From Oscillospiraceae bacterium (lineage in GTDB: Bacteria; Bacillota; Clostridia; Oscillospirales; Ruminococcaceae), in the NCBI GenBank assembly GCA_003512525.1, contig DOQG01000058.1, positions 35,602 through 99,601 on the forward strand: a stretch of DNA of 64,000 nucleotides. Reading direction: 5' to 3'. The position numbers were made by a program, and so were the translations under genes. This document shows positions 23,821 to 33,238 of this stretch, piece after piece. The notes below the pieces were generated by a model, which worked only from the letters and a program-made list of their open reading frames with translations, made no database searches and was not told the origin of the DNA. Every line of letters starts with the position of its first letter. The stretch's first letter is position 1.

Positions 23821-25584
23821 TTACGCTTCCACCCTTGCGAAAAGCTGTTCATCGGGGTCTACAAGCACCGTGTAATTGTTTGTGAATATCACCATACCCG
23901 GCTTTGCGCCGTTGGGCTTCTTTACAAACCTTATCCGTGTGTAGTCAACCGGCACTTTCGTGCTGTTCTGTGCCTTTGAGCAGTATGCCGCAAGGCTTGC
24001 CGCCTGCAGAATGGCATTATCCGATATTTCGCCGTTCTTCGCCTTTATTATGACGTGCGAGCCTGCTATGTTCTTCGTATGAAGCCACATATCGTCCGGC
24101 TCGGCGGTTTTTACTGTCAGCTTGTCATTCTGTATGTTGTTCCTGCCTATATACACATCGTAACCGTCATCGGTCACAAAGTGCATAGGAGGTTTCGGTT
24201 TTACCTGTGTTTTTTTATTGACGGTATTCGCATGGATATAGCCGTTTGCCGCTAACTCCTGCTTTATCTCGCTTATCTCCGCATTGGAGGTGGCACGGGA
24301 CGCGGCATCGAATACGCTGTCGATATATATAAGCTCGTTTTCGCCGTCTGCTATCAGCTTTGTAAGCATTCTTTCGGCTTTTTCAAGCTTCTTGTATTCC
24401 GCATAATATTTCTGGGCGTTCTGTGAGGGGGTGAGCCTTACGTCAAGCGGAACGGTCACGGTTTCGCCCGTGCTGTAATCCTCGGCGGTAAGCTCGGTCA
24501 TGCCTTTTTCCATACGGTATATGTTCGCACTTACAACATCGCCACGGACTCGGAATACCTCCCTTTCTCCGCACTGTGCAAGCTCGCCCTTCTGAAGCTC
24601 CAGCTTTCTTGCTATTCGCTCATAGGTATTCATCAGCATTTTCAGCAGATCCCTTGAACGCTGTTTCATACGTTCATTTTCCGCTTTACTGCCGTAGAAT
24701 ATATCCAGCAGTGCATTTGCGCCGTCTGCGTGGGATACAAGCATCTGCGTACCGTATTGCTCTATCGGCATAAAGCAGAAATCCTTGTATGCGCCGTTCA
24801 GGTCACGCAGAATCGTAAAACCGTTTTTATCTGTAACATATTCTCTTGCACGTTTTATAAAAAACAGCAGGCGGTCATAGTTATCATTCGTCATATCGTC
24901 AACCGCAAAATCGGTATCCCTGCACGAATAATAAGCGCACTCTCTCGCAAATACCGGAGAAACGCCCTCAAGACAGGCGGTCAGGTGCTTTGACAGCCGC
25001 TTTCCCTCGCCCTGTTTTACAGCATTTATAAGCTCGCTGTCGGAACAGGTAAGGAAGTTTACACGGGTCAGATCTCTCGGCGGCGTTTCGTATACGATAT
25101 TCGGCAGTATGCGTCTTACCGAAGAAACATCGTCCGTGATACGCTTTATGCTGTCGGTAACACGGTACACGCCGTCCTTTTTTGCCATAAGTATTATATT
25201 GCTGTGCCTGCCCATTATTTCGGCGGTAAGGCGGTTTACTACCATATCGCCTATTTCGTTCATGCACTCAAAATCAAAGTTTATTATACGCTCAAGTCCG
25301 TCCTGCGTTATATCCAGCAGTTTTCCTCCGCTGAGGTGCTTTCTGAGAAGCATACAGAACATAGGAGGAGCGGACGGATTTTCCGCTGTACGCTCCGTCA
25401 TACTCACTCTCGCCGACATTGAATTTGAGCTTATCAGTATCTTATTGTGCTTTCCCGCACTGCGTATCGAAATTATTATCTCCTCACGGGAGGGCTGATA
25501 GATCTTGTCTATTCTTCCGCCGACAAGCCCTGCCGACAGCATTTCAGATACCACGCAGTGAAGAAAAGTGCCGTCAAGTGACAT
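23821..25584 (-). CDS. rqcH: RqcH/NFACT ribosome quality control protein
   Basis: The 587-residue protein has an NFACT-N domain (MSLDGTFLHCVVSEMLSAGL, GGRIDKIYQPSREE), a middle helical and coiled-coil region (about 290-430), and a C-terminal NFACT-R domain with DDMWLHTKNIAGSHVIIKA (about 500-518). RqcH binds stalled 50S subunits and recruits Ala-tRNA to add alanine tails. Older annotations call this family fibronectin-binding protein. It is followed by valS and preceded by the nif3-like gene with a 22-nt gap. Start after GAAAGGACT. Confidence 0.94.
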   Translation of the reverse strand: MSLDGTFLHCVVSEMLSAGLVGGRIDKIYQPSREEIIISIRSAGKHNKILISSNSMSARVSMTERTAENPSAPPMFCMLLRKHLSGGKLLDITQDGLERIINFDFECMNEIGDMVVNRLTAEIMGRHSNIILMAKKDGVYRVTDSIKRITDDVSSVRRILPNIVYETPPRDLTRVNFLTCSDSELINAVKQGEGKRLSKHLTACLEGVSPVFARECAYYSCRDTDFAVDDMTNDNYDRLLFFIKRAREYVTDKNGFTILRDLNGAYKDFCFMPIEQYGTQMLVSHADGANALLDIFYGSKAENERMKQRSRDLLKMLMNTYERIARKLELQKGELAQCGEREVFRVRGDVVSANIYRMEKGMTELTAEDYSTGETVTVPLDVRLTPSQNAQKYYAEYKKLEKAERMLTKLIADGENELIYIDSVFDAASRATSNAEISEIKQELAANGYIHANTVNKKTQVKPKPPMHFVTDDGYDVYIGRNNIQNDKLTVKTAEPDDMWLHTKNIAGSHVIIKAKNGEISDNAILQAASLAAYCSKAQNSTKVPVDYTRIRFVKKPNGAKPGMVIFTNNYTVLVDPDEQLFARVEA

Positions 25585-25606
25585 CGGCAGTCCTTTCCGT
25601 CACACG

Positions 25607-26380
25607 TTAAATTATATATGAGCAAGGGTCTTTACTGCTCTGTGCGACAAATATCTGTGTATTGTGGAATTTGCGGCTCAGAACACCGCAAAGATAATTG
25701 CAAAGTATATTTTCCGTGTGGAAGTGACCTGCGTCAATAAGGCAGAAATCCCTGTTGACAGCGTCTATCCACACATCGTGCTTTATATCGCCCGTTATAA
25801 GAGCGTCACAGCCTGCGGCAAAGGCAAGCGGTAAGGTGCTTCCGCCTGCACCGGAACAGACGGCTACACGCTTTATCGGTCTGTCGGTTTCGGTATAGCG
25901 TACCACCGTACAGTCAAACGCTTTCTTGCAACACTCAGCAAGAGCCTTGGCGTGAGTGGCTATAGGCAGTTCGCATATTTTACCGTAGCCTGTTCCATCG
26001 GGCATAACGGGTTCTAATATCTTGTCGGAACGCTCAAATTCAAGCAGATCGAGCATAATATCGGTAACGCCGTTTTTGGTCATATCGGCATTTGTATGCA
26101 TACATACCGCGTTCAGCTTATTCTTTATAAGCTCGTAAACCGGCGTACCCTCCGTCACGCTTTTCAGCGGATCGAAAATAACAGGGTGATGCGATATTAT
26201 AAGATTGGCTTTATTCGCCACTGCCTCTTTTATCACAGCGTTGGTTATGTCAAGGCAAAGGCATATGCCCTTAACCGGGGCGTTCATATCGCCGACAAGA
26301 AATCCGCTGTTGTCAAACTTATCCTGCACCGAAAACGGTGCGTATTCATTCAGAAACTCGTAGATAGCGCTTACTTTCAT
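25607..26380 (-). CDS. Nif3-like dinuclear metal centre protein
   Basis: The ~257-residue protein shows the NIF3/YqfO features: DNSGFLVGD, LIISHHPVIFDPLKS (metal His pair, about residues 61-75), NADMTKNGV, VAVCSGAGGS, DALITGDIKHD and AGHFHTEN. It is the short form without the middle insert domain. The family forms toroidal hexamers with two metals; activity is unsettled, GTP cyclohydrolase-like in some members. The ATG at 26380 is preferred over the in-frame GTG at 26389 as giving the family start MKVSAIYEFL. It follows trmK by 16 nt, the common trmK-nif3 pairing of Firmicutes. Confidence 0.92.
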   Translation of the reverse strand: MKVSAIYEFLNEYAPFSVQDKFDNSGFLVGDMNAPVKGICLCLDITNAVIKEAVANKANLIISHHPVIFDPLKSVTEGTPVYELIKNKLNAVCMHTNADMTKNGVTDIMLDLLEFERSDKILEPVMPDGTGYGKICELPIATHAKALAECCKKAFDCTVVRYTETDRPIKRVAVCSGAGGSTLPLAFAAGCDALITGDIKHDVWIDAVNRDFCLIDAGHFHTENILCNYLCGVLSRKFHNTQIFVAQSSKDPCSYII

Positions 26381-26396
26381 AACCTTCACCCCAAAA

Positions 26397-27056
26397 TTAT
26401 AATGATTTTATTATCTTTTCTATTTCTCTTGCAGCACTGAGCAGTCTTTCGCTTTTTGATATATCGGCTGCAGCGCAGTTTTCTCCTGCACGGTTCAGCC
26501 TTTCGCATACTGCGATAAGATATTCTTTATCAGTCACTTTTCCGGCATAGGCAAAAGCGTCCGCGATGTCGCGTTTTTCACCGCTGAAGTACACCGACAT
26601 AATAACGTAATTTCTGTCGTTTTCCCTTGCGGTAAGCTCTTTTTCTATATAGAAGCCGTTTTTGTACAGCTCTTTTCTTAATATCTCAGCCTTTGTCATA
26701 GGCTGGAGGATAAAATGTGTATCACGGCTTAAGAAACGGCAACCTAGAACTATCCTCGCTATAAGCTCGCCGCCCATACCTGCGATTATCACATCGTCGG
26801 CGTAATCTATTTTTTCAAGTCCGTCAGACAGCACAAGACGCACCGCATCTTCTTTTCCTATGTAGTGCATTACCGTCTGCCTTGCGGAAAGCAGTGGTCC
26901 TTCGTTTATATCCGCCGCCGTGAGCTTTCTTTCACCGTCAAGATAGAGCCTGCAAGGGAGCAGGGCGTGATCCGTACCGACATCGCATATCTCTCCGCCT
27001 TTACGCACCATTCCTGCCGCCGCCGCAAGCCTTGGCGAGAGTATCGGCTCGTGCAT
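26397..27056 (-). CDS. trmK: tRNA (adenine-22-N1)-methyltransferase
   Basis: The 219-residue protein has SPRLAAAAGMVRKGGEICDVGTDHALLP at the start (SAM motif DVGTDHA), LSDGLEKI and IIAGMGGELIARI, as in TrmK (YqfN). It methylates A22 in the D-loop of certain tRNAs. Its ATG overlaps the DUF1858 stop by one base (TGATG), indicating translational coupling; it is followed by the nif3-like gene. Length is slightly short of Bacillus TrmK but complete. Confidence 0.93.
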   Translation of the reverse strand: MHEPILSPRLAAAAGMVRKGGEICDVGTDHALLPCRLYLDGERKLTAADINEGPLLSARQTVMHYIGKEDAVRLVLSDGLEKIDYADDVIIAGMGGELIARIVLGCRFLSRDTHFILQPMTKAEILRKELYKNGFYIEKELTARENDRNYVIMSVYFSGEKRDIADAFAYAGKVTDKEYLIAVCERLNRAGENCAAADISKSERLLSAAREIEKIIKSL

Positions 27057-27256
27057 CAGTTGCCGACAGCCTCGTTCAGCTTCTTAACCAGCTCGTCCGC
27101 ATCAACGCCGTGTACATCACACGCCTGTGCAACAGTTTCACCTCTTGACGCAGGGCAGCCTAAGCAGTGCATACCCATTTCAAGAAAGTACGGAGCTGTG
27201 ACCTCTCCGTGCGCGTCTAAGATATCGCCGATTATAGAATCCTTTGTGATAGTCAT
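27056..27256 (-). CDS. DUF1858 domain protein with CxxC
   Basis: This 66-residue protein is a complete DUF1858 domain: ITKDSIIGDILDAHGEVTAPYFLEMGMHCLGCP with CxxC at about residues 31-34, and VDADELVKKLNEAV at the end. DUF1858 domains resemble redox-disulfide units and often sit near hybrid-cluster or metal proteins; function is unknown. It is the first gene of the trmK operon. Start after GGAAGGAATG. A redox-sensing role is only a guess. Confidence 0.85.
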   Translation of the reverse strand: MTITKDSIIGDILDAHGEVTAPYFLEMGMHCLGCPASRGETVAQACDVHGVDADELVKKLNEAVGN

Positions 27257-27308
27257 ATTTTTTACATTCCTTCCGATAGAAATTTCAGTATATAAATATA
27301 CATTGTTT

Positions 27309-27337
27309 ATTATACACCAATCCGGGTGAAATTACAA
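27309..27337 (-). promoter_or_regulatory. Promoter of the DUF1858-trmK-nif3-rqcH-valS operon
   Basis: On the minus strand TTGTAA (27337-27332), 17 nt and TATAAT (27314-27309), about 50 nt before the first start. Confidence 0.75.
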
Positions 27338-27367
27338 TAGCGGAAATGAGAATTTGCGATAAGCAAA

Positions 27368-27625
27368 ACAGCAGATACGCTTTCGCATATCTGCCAAAAT
27401 TTATGATACCGTTTATTCCCGCCGTTTAGCCACGTTAAGCATAACAACATCGTTGCAAAAGGCGGAATTTGGTGCGGCACATTGCCGCAAAACGGCAGAT
27501 ACGCTTTCGCATATCTGCCGTAATTCGTTTATAAAATTTATGATACCGTTTATTCCCGCCGTTTCGCTATCCTGCGGATAGCTCTGACAATTCAAAAGGC
27601 GGAATTTGGTGCGGCGCATCGCCGC
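27368..27625. repeat. Tandem intergenic repeat with hairpins
   Basis: Two units (27368-27488 and 27490-27625) share the hairpin GGCAGATACGCTTTCGCATATCTGCC (first base A in copy 1), ATTTATGATACCGTTTATTC, CCGCCGTTT and AAAGGCGGAATTTGGTGCGGC. The middles differ. The terminal hairpins differ in stem: GCGGC-ACATT-GCCGC (27474-27488) and GCGGCG-CAT-CGCCGC (27611-27625). The first hairpin of unit 2 could also terminate aspS, which ends at 27633. Confidence 0.65.
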
Positions 27626-27632
27626 TCGCCGC

Positions 27633-29402
27633 TTAGACGGTGGGTTTCTGGCGTACCTTTATGTGTACCTCACGAAGCTGCTGTTCGGTTACCTCTGTGG
27701 GTGCGCCGAGCAGGAGATCCTGTGCGTTAGAGTTCATCGGGAATGCGATAACCTCTCTTATGCTCTCGTCACCTGTGAGGAGCATTATCATACGGTCAAC
27801 ACCGGGTGCCATACCTGCGTGAGGCGGAGCGCCGTACTGGAACGCATTGTAGAGCGCGCCGAACTTTTCGGCAACGTCCTGCTCTGTGTAGCCTGCTATC
27901 TCGAATGCCTTTATCATTATCTCAAGGTCGTGGTTTCTTACAGCACCGCTCGAAAGCTCAACACCGTTGCAGACAATATCGTACTGGTATGCGAGTATGT
28001 CAAGCGGATTTTTTGTCATCAGCGCCTCAAGACCGCCCTGCGGCATTGAGAAGGGGTTGTGCGTGAATATAGTCTTGCCTGTTTCCTCGTCCTCCTCATA
28101 CATCGGGAAGTCAACGATAAAGCACATTTCGTATCTGTCATAGTCGATCATATCCATACGCTTTGCGACTTCTGTACGGATCTGACCTGCAAACTTAGGC
28201 GCCATCTTCTTGTTATCGGCAATGAAGTAAAGAACATCGCCAACTTCAAGAGCGCATCTGTTCTTCAGCTCTTCTCTCTGCTCGTCATTCAGGAACTTGT
28301 CGATAGGACCGAGATACTTGAAGCTCTCGTCTACCTTGACATATCCAAGACCCTTCATGCCGATCTCCTTAGCGAATGCCTCCATCTTCTCAAAGAAGCC
28401 CTTTGACTGACTAGCCATACCGGGAACTCTGATACCTCTTACACACTTGTTTGCGAAAGGCTTGAAGTCGCTGTCAACGAATAAGTCAGACAGCTCTGTT
28501 ATAATAAGAGGGTTACGCAGGTCGGGCTTGTCTGTACCGTATTTCAGCATTGACTCGGCGTAGGGAATACGCTTGAATGGTGCGGGAGATACGGGCTTGC
28601 CGCCGAACTTTTTAAATACAGCGGATAAAACCTCTTCTGCGTTTGCAAAAACGTCTTCCTGTGTCGCAAATGCCATTTCAAAGTCAAGCTGATAGAACTC
28701 ACCGGGTGAACGGTCCGCTCTTGCGTCCTCATCACGGAAGCACGGAGCTATCTGGAAGTACTTATCAAAGCCCGATACCATAAGTAACTGCTTGAAGATC
28801 TGCGGTGCCTGCGGCAGAGCGTAGAACTTTCCGTGGTGCTTACGGCTGGGGATAAGGTAATCTCTTGCTCCCTCGGGTGAGCTTGTTGAAAGGATAGGGG
28901 TCTGTATTTCAAGAAATCCCATCTCGGTCATCTTACTGCGTAAGAATGAGATGACCTGTGAACGCAGTACGATATTGTTGTGCATTCTCTTATTACGCAG
29001 ATCGAGATAACGGTACTTTAAGCGTATATCTTCCTTTGTTTCTGTCGAGGTGGGAACTTCAAACGGGAGCTGTTCAACAGTTACCTTGCCCAGTACCTCA
29101 AGACTTTCGGCTACTATCTCGATAGTTCCTGTGGATATCTTATCGTTATAAGTACCCTCTGCTCTCTTTATTACCGTACCGCCTATTGTAACGGCACACT
29201 CCTTGTTCACGCCCTCAAGAAGACCCTCGTTCTTCTGGAATGTGATCTGCACATAACCGTAATGGTCACGCAGATCTATAAACTTGATTCCTCCGTGGTC
29301 ACGGATGTTCTCTACCCAGCCTGCAACACGGACGGTCTTGCCGATGTCGTTTTCACTCAGCATTTCGCAGGTGTGAGTGCGGTACTTGTTCTCTAAAAAC
29401 AT
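27633..29402 (-). CDS. aspS: Aspartyl-tRNA synthetase, probably non-discriminating
   Basis: The 589-residue bacterial-type class II enzyme has the anticodon-binding OB fold (1-105), class II core with FLEIQTPILSTSSPEGARDYL, FRDEDARADRSPGEFYQLD (motif 2) and GMAPGVDRMIMLL (motif 3), plus the GAD insertion. In the OB fold His36 (IRDHGG) and Gly83 (AEGTYN) stand where non-discriminating bacterial AspRS carries His and Gly, while the E. coli enzyme has Leu and Lys. Such enzymes charge both tRNA-Asp and tRNA-Asn with Asp. It is the last gene after gatC-gatA-gatB, so Asp-tRNA-Asn would be amidated by the neighbours. Start 28 nt after gatB. Confidence 0.97.
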   Translation of the reverse strand: MFLENKYRTHTCEMLSENDIGKTVRVAGWVENIRDHGGIKFIDLRDHYGYVQITFQKNEGLLEGVNKECAVTIGGTVIKRAEGTYNDKISTGTIEIVAESLEVLGKVTVEQLPFEVPTSTETKEDIRLKYRYLDLRNKRMHNNIVLRSQVISFLRSKMTEMGFLEIQTPILSTSSPEGARDYLIPSRKHHGKFYALPQAPQIFKQLLMVSGFDKYFQIAPCFRDEDARADRSPGEFYQLDFEMAFATQEDVFANAEEVLSAVFKKFGGKPVSPAPFKRIPYAESMLKYGTDKPDLRNPLIITELSDLFVDSDFKPFANKCVRGIRVPGMASQSKGFFEKMEAFAKEIGMKGLGYVKVDESFKYLGPIDKFLNDEQREELKNRCALEVGDVLYFIADNKKMAPKFAGQIRTEVAKRMDMIDYDRYEMCFIVDFPMYEEDEETGKTIFTHNPFSMPQGGLEALMTKNPLDILAYQYDIVCNGVELSSGAVRNHDLEIMIKAFEIAGYTEQDVAEKFGALYNAFQYGAPPHAGMAPGVDRMIMLLTGDESIREVIAFPMNSNAQDLLLGAPTEVTEQQLREVHIKVRQKPTV

Positions 29403-29430
29403 TTCTTTCTTGCCTTTCTTTTTTTATAAA

Positions 29431-30861
29431 TCAGCCCTTGAGCTTTTCTTCAAGCATTGCCTTTATACTTGCGGGTGAAGCCGCTCCCTTTAGTGCCTTG
29501 TTGCACTGTCCCATAAGGAAGCCGAATACCTTTGTTTCACCGCTTCTGTACTGCTCGACAGCCTTAGGATTAGCCTCCATTATGCCGTTTATCGTCTTTT
29601 CAAGCAGTGCGTTGTCTTCCTTTATCCACAGCTGCTGTTCTTCGGCGATAGTTTCGGGCTTCTTGCCTGTTTCAAGCATTTCACGCAGGATTATCTTTCT
29701 GTTATCCTTTGATATTTTGCCTGTTTCCGCAAGCTCTATAAGCTTTGCGAGATCCTCTGCGGTAAATTTCATATTATCAAGATCAAGCTCACCGAGATTT
29801 ATTCTTCTCATAAGCTCAACCACTATGAACGTGCCTATAGGCTTGGGGTTATTATATGCCTTTACGGCATTTTCAAACAGGTCACTTACACGCTTTGAAT
29901 CTGTCAGCACCTTTGCGTCAGCCGCAGAAATGCCGTACTCGCCTGTGTAACGTGCCACTCTCTGCTCCGGCATTTCGGGAATGTCCGCCTTTATAGCCGC
30001 AAGCTCTTCTTCCGTGAAGATTATCGGCGGTATATCGGGGTCGGGGAAATAACGGTAATCGTGAGCGTCCTCCTTGGAACGAAGCGAGCTTGTTTCACCT
30101 GTAGCGTCATTGAAGTGGAGCGTTTCCTGTACTACTCTTTCACCGTTCTCAATAAGCTCTGTCTGGCGGTATATCTCGTATTCAATGGCTCTTTGTATAG
30201 CCTTTGTGGAGTTAAGGTTCTTGACCTCGGTTCTTGTTCCGAGCTTGTCTGAATCCTTTTCGGCAAGCGAAATATTAACGTCGCATCTCATTGAACCCTG
30301 TTCAAGCTTACCGTCGCATACGCCTGCATACTGGAGCATAAGTCTTATCTTTTCAAAGAACGCTATGACCTCAGCGGCTGAATGGAAATCAGGCTCGGTA
30401 ACTATCTCGATAAGCGGGATACCGCAACGGTTATAGTCTGCAAGGCTGACACGCTCGATGTCGTCGTGTACAAGCTTTCCTGCGTCCTCTTCAAGATGTA
30501 TACGATTTATTCTCATCGTCTTCTGCTCGCCGTCAACCGTTACGTCAACGTGACCGCCCAGACACACGGGGCGGGGCATCTGCGATATCTGATATGCTTT
30601 GGGCAGGTCGGGGTAGAAATAATTCTTTCTGTCCCACTTTGTAAAGCGTGATATCTCACAGTTCATGATGTAGCCTGCTTTTATAATGTACTCAACAGCC
30701 TTTGAGTTAAGCACGGGGAGCGTTCCGGGAAGTCCGGAGCAGACAGGACAGCATCTTGAGTTAGGCTCGCCGCCGAACTCAGCCGAGCAGGTGCAGAATA
30801 CCTTTGAGTTTGTCAGAAGCTCTGCGTGTATTTCAAGTCCTATGGTAGGATATAATTTCAT
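29431..30861 (-). CDS. gatB: Asp/Glu-tRNA amidotransferase subunit B
   Basis: The ~476-residue protein starts MKLYPTIGLEIHAELLT and has the zinc cysteines FCTC...RCCPVC (about residues 21-43), GSMRCDVNIS, EVKNLNSTKAIQRAIEYE, the YRYFPDPDIPP segment and a C-terminal YqeY-like tail. GatB activates Asp-tRNA-Asn or Glu-tRNA-Gln and hands it to GatA. The longer frame from 30882 begins with TTG and overlaps gatA; the ATG with AAGGGACGG upstream is preferred. Operon gatC-gatA-gatB-aspS. Confidence 0.97.
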   Translation of the reverse strand: MKLYPTIGLEIHAELLTNSKVFCTCSAEFGGEPNSRCCPVCSGLPGTLPVLNSKAVEYIIKAGYIMNCEISRFTKWDRKNYFYPDLPKAYQISQMPRPVCLGGHVDVTVDGEQKTMRINRIHLEEDAGKLVHDDIERVSLADYNRCGIPLIEIVTEPDFHSAAEVIAFFEKIRLMLQYAGVCDGKLEQGSMRCDVNISLAEKDSDKLGTRTEVKNLNSTKAIQRAIEYEIYRQTELIENGERVVQETLHFNDATGETSSLRSKEDAHDYRYFPDPDIPPIIFTEEELAAIKADIPEMPEQRVARYTGEYGISAADAKVLTDSKRVSDLFENAVKAYNNPKPIGTFIVVELMRRINLGELDLDNMKFTAEDLAKLIELAETGKISKDNRKIILREMLETGKKPETIAEEQQLWIKEDNALLEKTINGIMEANPKAVEQYRSGETKVFGFLMGQCNKALKGAASPASIKAMLEEKLKG

Positions 30862-30878
30862 ATTGTTACCGTCCCTTC

Positions 30879-32327
30879 TCAAACCTCGCTGTAACGTCTG
30901 TCAAACGTCTTTTCAAAAGCGTCTGCCGTCTGTATCAGCGTAGCCTCGTCCCACTTTCTGCCGACAAGCGACATACCTATGGGCATACCGTCTGCGTTAT
31001 ATCCGCAGGGTACGGAGATTGCCGGGAGCGATGCGATATTTACCGTTACGGTGCATATATCCGCAAGATACATCTTGACGGGGTCGGTTTCCTGCTCACC
31101 TATCTTGTATGCTACAGTAGGAGCGGTAGGTGTCAGTATAACGTCCGCATTCTCGAATATCTCGTTATATTCCTTTATAATCTGCTGTTTTAATGCCAGC
31201 GCCTTTAAATAGTATGCGTCATAGTAACCGCTTGAAAGTGCGTAGTTACCGAGAAGTATACGGCGCTTTACCTCATCGCCGAAGCCTCTTGTACGGCTGT
31301 CGCGGATCATCTCGTCAAAGGTTCTGCCCTCGCCTCGAAGTCCATACTTGATACCGTCAAAGCGTGAAAGGTTGGAAGCCGCCTCGGCACTTGCCACAAG
31401 GTAGTAAGCCGATACAGCGTACTTAAGGCTTTTCATCGAGCAGTCAACGAGCGTTGCGCCCATTTCTTCATATTTCTTTGCCGCCGCAAGGACTGCGTTC
31501 TTCACTTCATCGTCTGTGCTGTCTGCGAAAAATTCCTTCGGAAGAGCTATCTTCATACCCTTTATATCCTTGCCGACCTTGGCGTTGAAGTCCTCGGCAG
31601 GCTTGTTTGCGCTTGTTGCGTCACGGCTGTCCTTGCCGCAGATAACGTTAAGTATCGTACCGCAGTCGACCGCATTGTTTGCGATAGGTCCTATCTGGTC
31701 AAGCGAGCTTGCGAATGCCACCAGACCGTAACGTGATACTCTGCCGTATGTCGGCTTAAGACCTGTCACACCGCAGAATGAAGCAGGTTGTCTTATAGAG
31801 CCGCCTGTGTCGCTTCCGAGTGCCGCAGGCGCAAGTCCTGCCGATACTACAGCCGCAGAGCCGCCGCTTGAACCGCCGGGTACACGGGATAAGTCGAAGG
31901 GGTTTCTTGTCTTTGCAAATGCGCTTGTCTGCGTAGAGCCGCCCATTGCAAATTCGTCCATACTGGTCTTGCCGAGAAGAACATAATTCTCGGCCTTCAG
32001 CTTTTCTATTACGTTTGCATCGTAAGGCGGAACAAAGTTTTTCAGCATCTTTGATGCGCAGGTCGTTCTTATTCCGTCCGTGCAGATGTTGTCCTTTATT
32101 GCAAGAGGTATACCGGTGAGTGCCTTTGCCTCGCCCTTGTCTATAATCTCCTGCGCCTTTTCCGCATTTTTCAGTGCCTCATCATCGGTCACTGTGATAT
32201 ATCCGAGTATATCGGGATCTTTAGCCTTTATGCTGTCTGAATATTCCTTGCAAAGCTCTGCGGCGCTTATCTGCTTTGTGTCGAGCATTTCACGCAGAGA
32301 ACCCAGTGTCTGTTTTTTAAGCTCCAT
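30879..32327 (-). CDS. gatA: Asp/Glu-tRNA amidotransferase subunit A
   Basis: The 482-residue amidase-signature protein has GIPLAIKDNICTDG (catalytic Lys), RVPGGSSGGSAAVVSAG and LGSDTGGSIRQPASFCG (the two catalytic serines of the Ser-Ser-Lys triad), and YGRVSRYGLVAFASSLDQIGP. It releases ammonia from glutamine for GatB. Start after GAAAGGAT; 27 nt after gatC. Full length. Confidence 0.98.
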   Translation of the reverse strand: MELKKQTLGSLREMLDTKQISAAELCKEYSDSIKAKDPDILGYITVTDDEALKNAEKAQEIIDKGEAKALTGIPLAIKDNICTDGIRTTCASKMLKNFVPPYDANVIEKLKAENYVLLGKTSMDEFAMGGSTQTSAFAKTRNPFDLSRVPGGSSGGSAAVVSAGLAPAALGSDTGGSIRQPASFCGVTGLKPTYGRVSRYGLVAFASSLDQIGPIANNAVDCGTILNVICGKDSRDATSANKPAEDFNAKVGKDIKGMKIALPKEFFADSTDDEVKNAVLAAAKKYEEMGATLVDCSMKSLKYAVSAYYLVASAEAASNLSRFDGIKYGLRGEGRTFDEMIRDSRTRGFGDEVKRRILLGNYALSSGYYDAYYLKALALKQQIIKEYNEIFENADVILTPTAPTVAYKIGEQETDPVKMYLADICTVTVNIASLPAISVPCGYNADGMPIGMSLVGRKWDEATLIQTADAFEKTFDRRYSEV

Positions 32328-32354
32328 TATTCTCTTATCCTTTCAGCTCGTTTA

Positions 32355-32633
32355 TCAGTCTACCATCTTCGGAACTACATAGCAGTTTCCGCTGGGCTGT
32401 GTGTTGCTGAGCAGCTTCTCTGTCGGGAATGAGGGCTTTGCAACGTCTTTTCTTACCTCGTCATAGCTTATGCTGTTATTATCCTTGGTATCATCGTAAA
32501 CTACGTCAAATTCCTTTACTGTGTCCATAAGCTCGATTATCGCGCTCATTTCGCCCATTACCTTTTCTTTACCCTCATCGGTATAATTGAGCTTGCTCAG
32601 ATTACACAGATGGTCAATGGTCTTTATATCCAT
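32355..32633 (-). CDS. gatC: Asp/Glu-tRNA amidotransferase subunit C
   Basis: The 92-residue protein starts MDIKTIDHLCNLSKLNY and has the Glu-rich helix and extended C-terminal tail of GatC, which ties GatA to GatB. It is the first gene of the operon, directly after the operon promoter. Length is usual (about 95). Confidence 0.93.
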   Translation of the reverse strand: MDIKTIDHLCNLSKLNYTDEGKEKVMGEMSAIIELMDTVKEFDVVYDDTKDNNSISYDEVRKDVAKPSFPTEKLLSNTQPSGNCYVVPKMVD

Positions 32634-32714
32634 TATGCCGTCATTCCTTTCCTTCGGGGCTTTTTCTGCCGTTTGTGGCAGAACCTACTGACCCATTATA
32701 GTTATACTTTAACT

Positions 32715-32743
32715 ATTATACAACATTGCGAGCCTATTTGCAA
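32715..32743 (-). promoter_or_regulatory. Promoter of gatCAB-aspS
   Basis: On the minus strand TTGCAA (32743-32738), 17 nt and TATAAT (32720-32715), about 80 nt before gatC. Confidence 0.75.
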
Positions 32744-32950
32744 GCGTTGGAGGGTAAAAAACTGTGTTTAAGTGAGATTTGAAAACACTACCGAGGTATT
32801 TTAGTATACTATTAAAGTATAATTACCCTGCCTTGTCCGCTTTAGCACCGGTTGAAATATAAGCGTATTTACTGTTTTTTTCAAAACCGCCGTCAACGTA
32901 ACATTCAAAAATAAGCAACATTGGGAAAGGCAAATTTACATTGCCTTTCA

Positions 32951-32990
32951 GGCACACAAGAACTCCCCCGACCTATCATCGGGGGAGTTC
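32951..32990. terminator. Hairpin, possible terminator
   Basis: CAAGAACTCCCCCGA pairs with TCGGGGGAGTTCTTG around a short loop. No gene on either strand obviously ends here; it abuts the dispersed element. Confidence 0.45.
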
Positions 32991-33004
32991 TTGCTTATTG
33001 ATTG

Positions 33005-33160
33005 AGGGGATGTATATAAACTTTCGTTGTACTTAGTCGGAGCGGTATCGCGTCTGCGGTAACTGCGCCCCTATAATAACCGCCATGGCGGCAATCAAGG
33101 CACTCGCCTTATCGTCTTCGGAAATCCTTTTCCTCTGACTATGGCTAAATTATAACGCCC
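33005..33160. repeat. Dispersed element, copy 2
   Basis: It shares AACTTTCGTTGTACTTAG, CGGAGCG, then TCGGAAATCCTTTTCCTCTGACT with the element near 16.2-16.4 kb. The interior is unrelated in sequence but also has short inverted repeats (ACCGCCATGGCGG). Confidence 0.6.
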
Positions 33161-33238
33161 GTTTGTTAATTGAATAATAACTGAGCGTGAAAAAATTATG
33201 AAAAGAAGAAATTCCCCGACTTTTTTCGCTATCCCTAT

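Larger units (their letters stand above)
27257..27632. other. Promoter and duplicated repeat region between aspS and the trmK operon
   Basis: It holds the leftward operon promoter (27309-27337) and two tandem copies of a repeat (27368-27618). No gene was recognised. Confidence 0.65.

Noticed and set aside
25109..25498. 129-residue plus-strand frame with hydrophobic stretches
   Set aside because: It is the antisense shadow of rqcH without a ribosome binding site.
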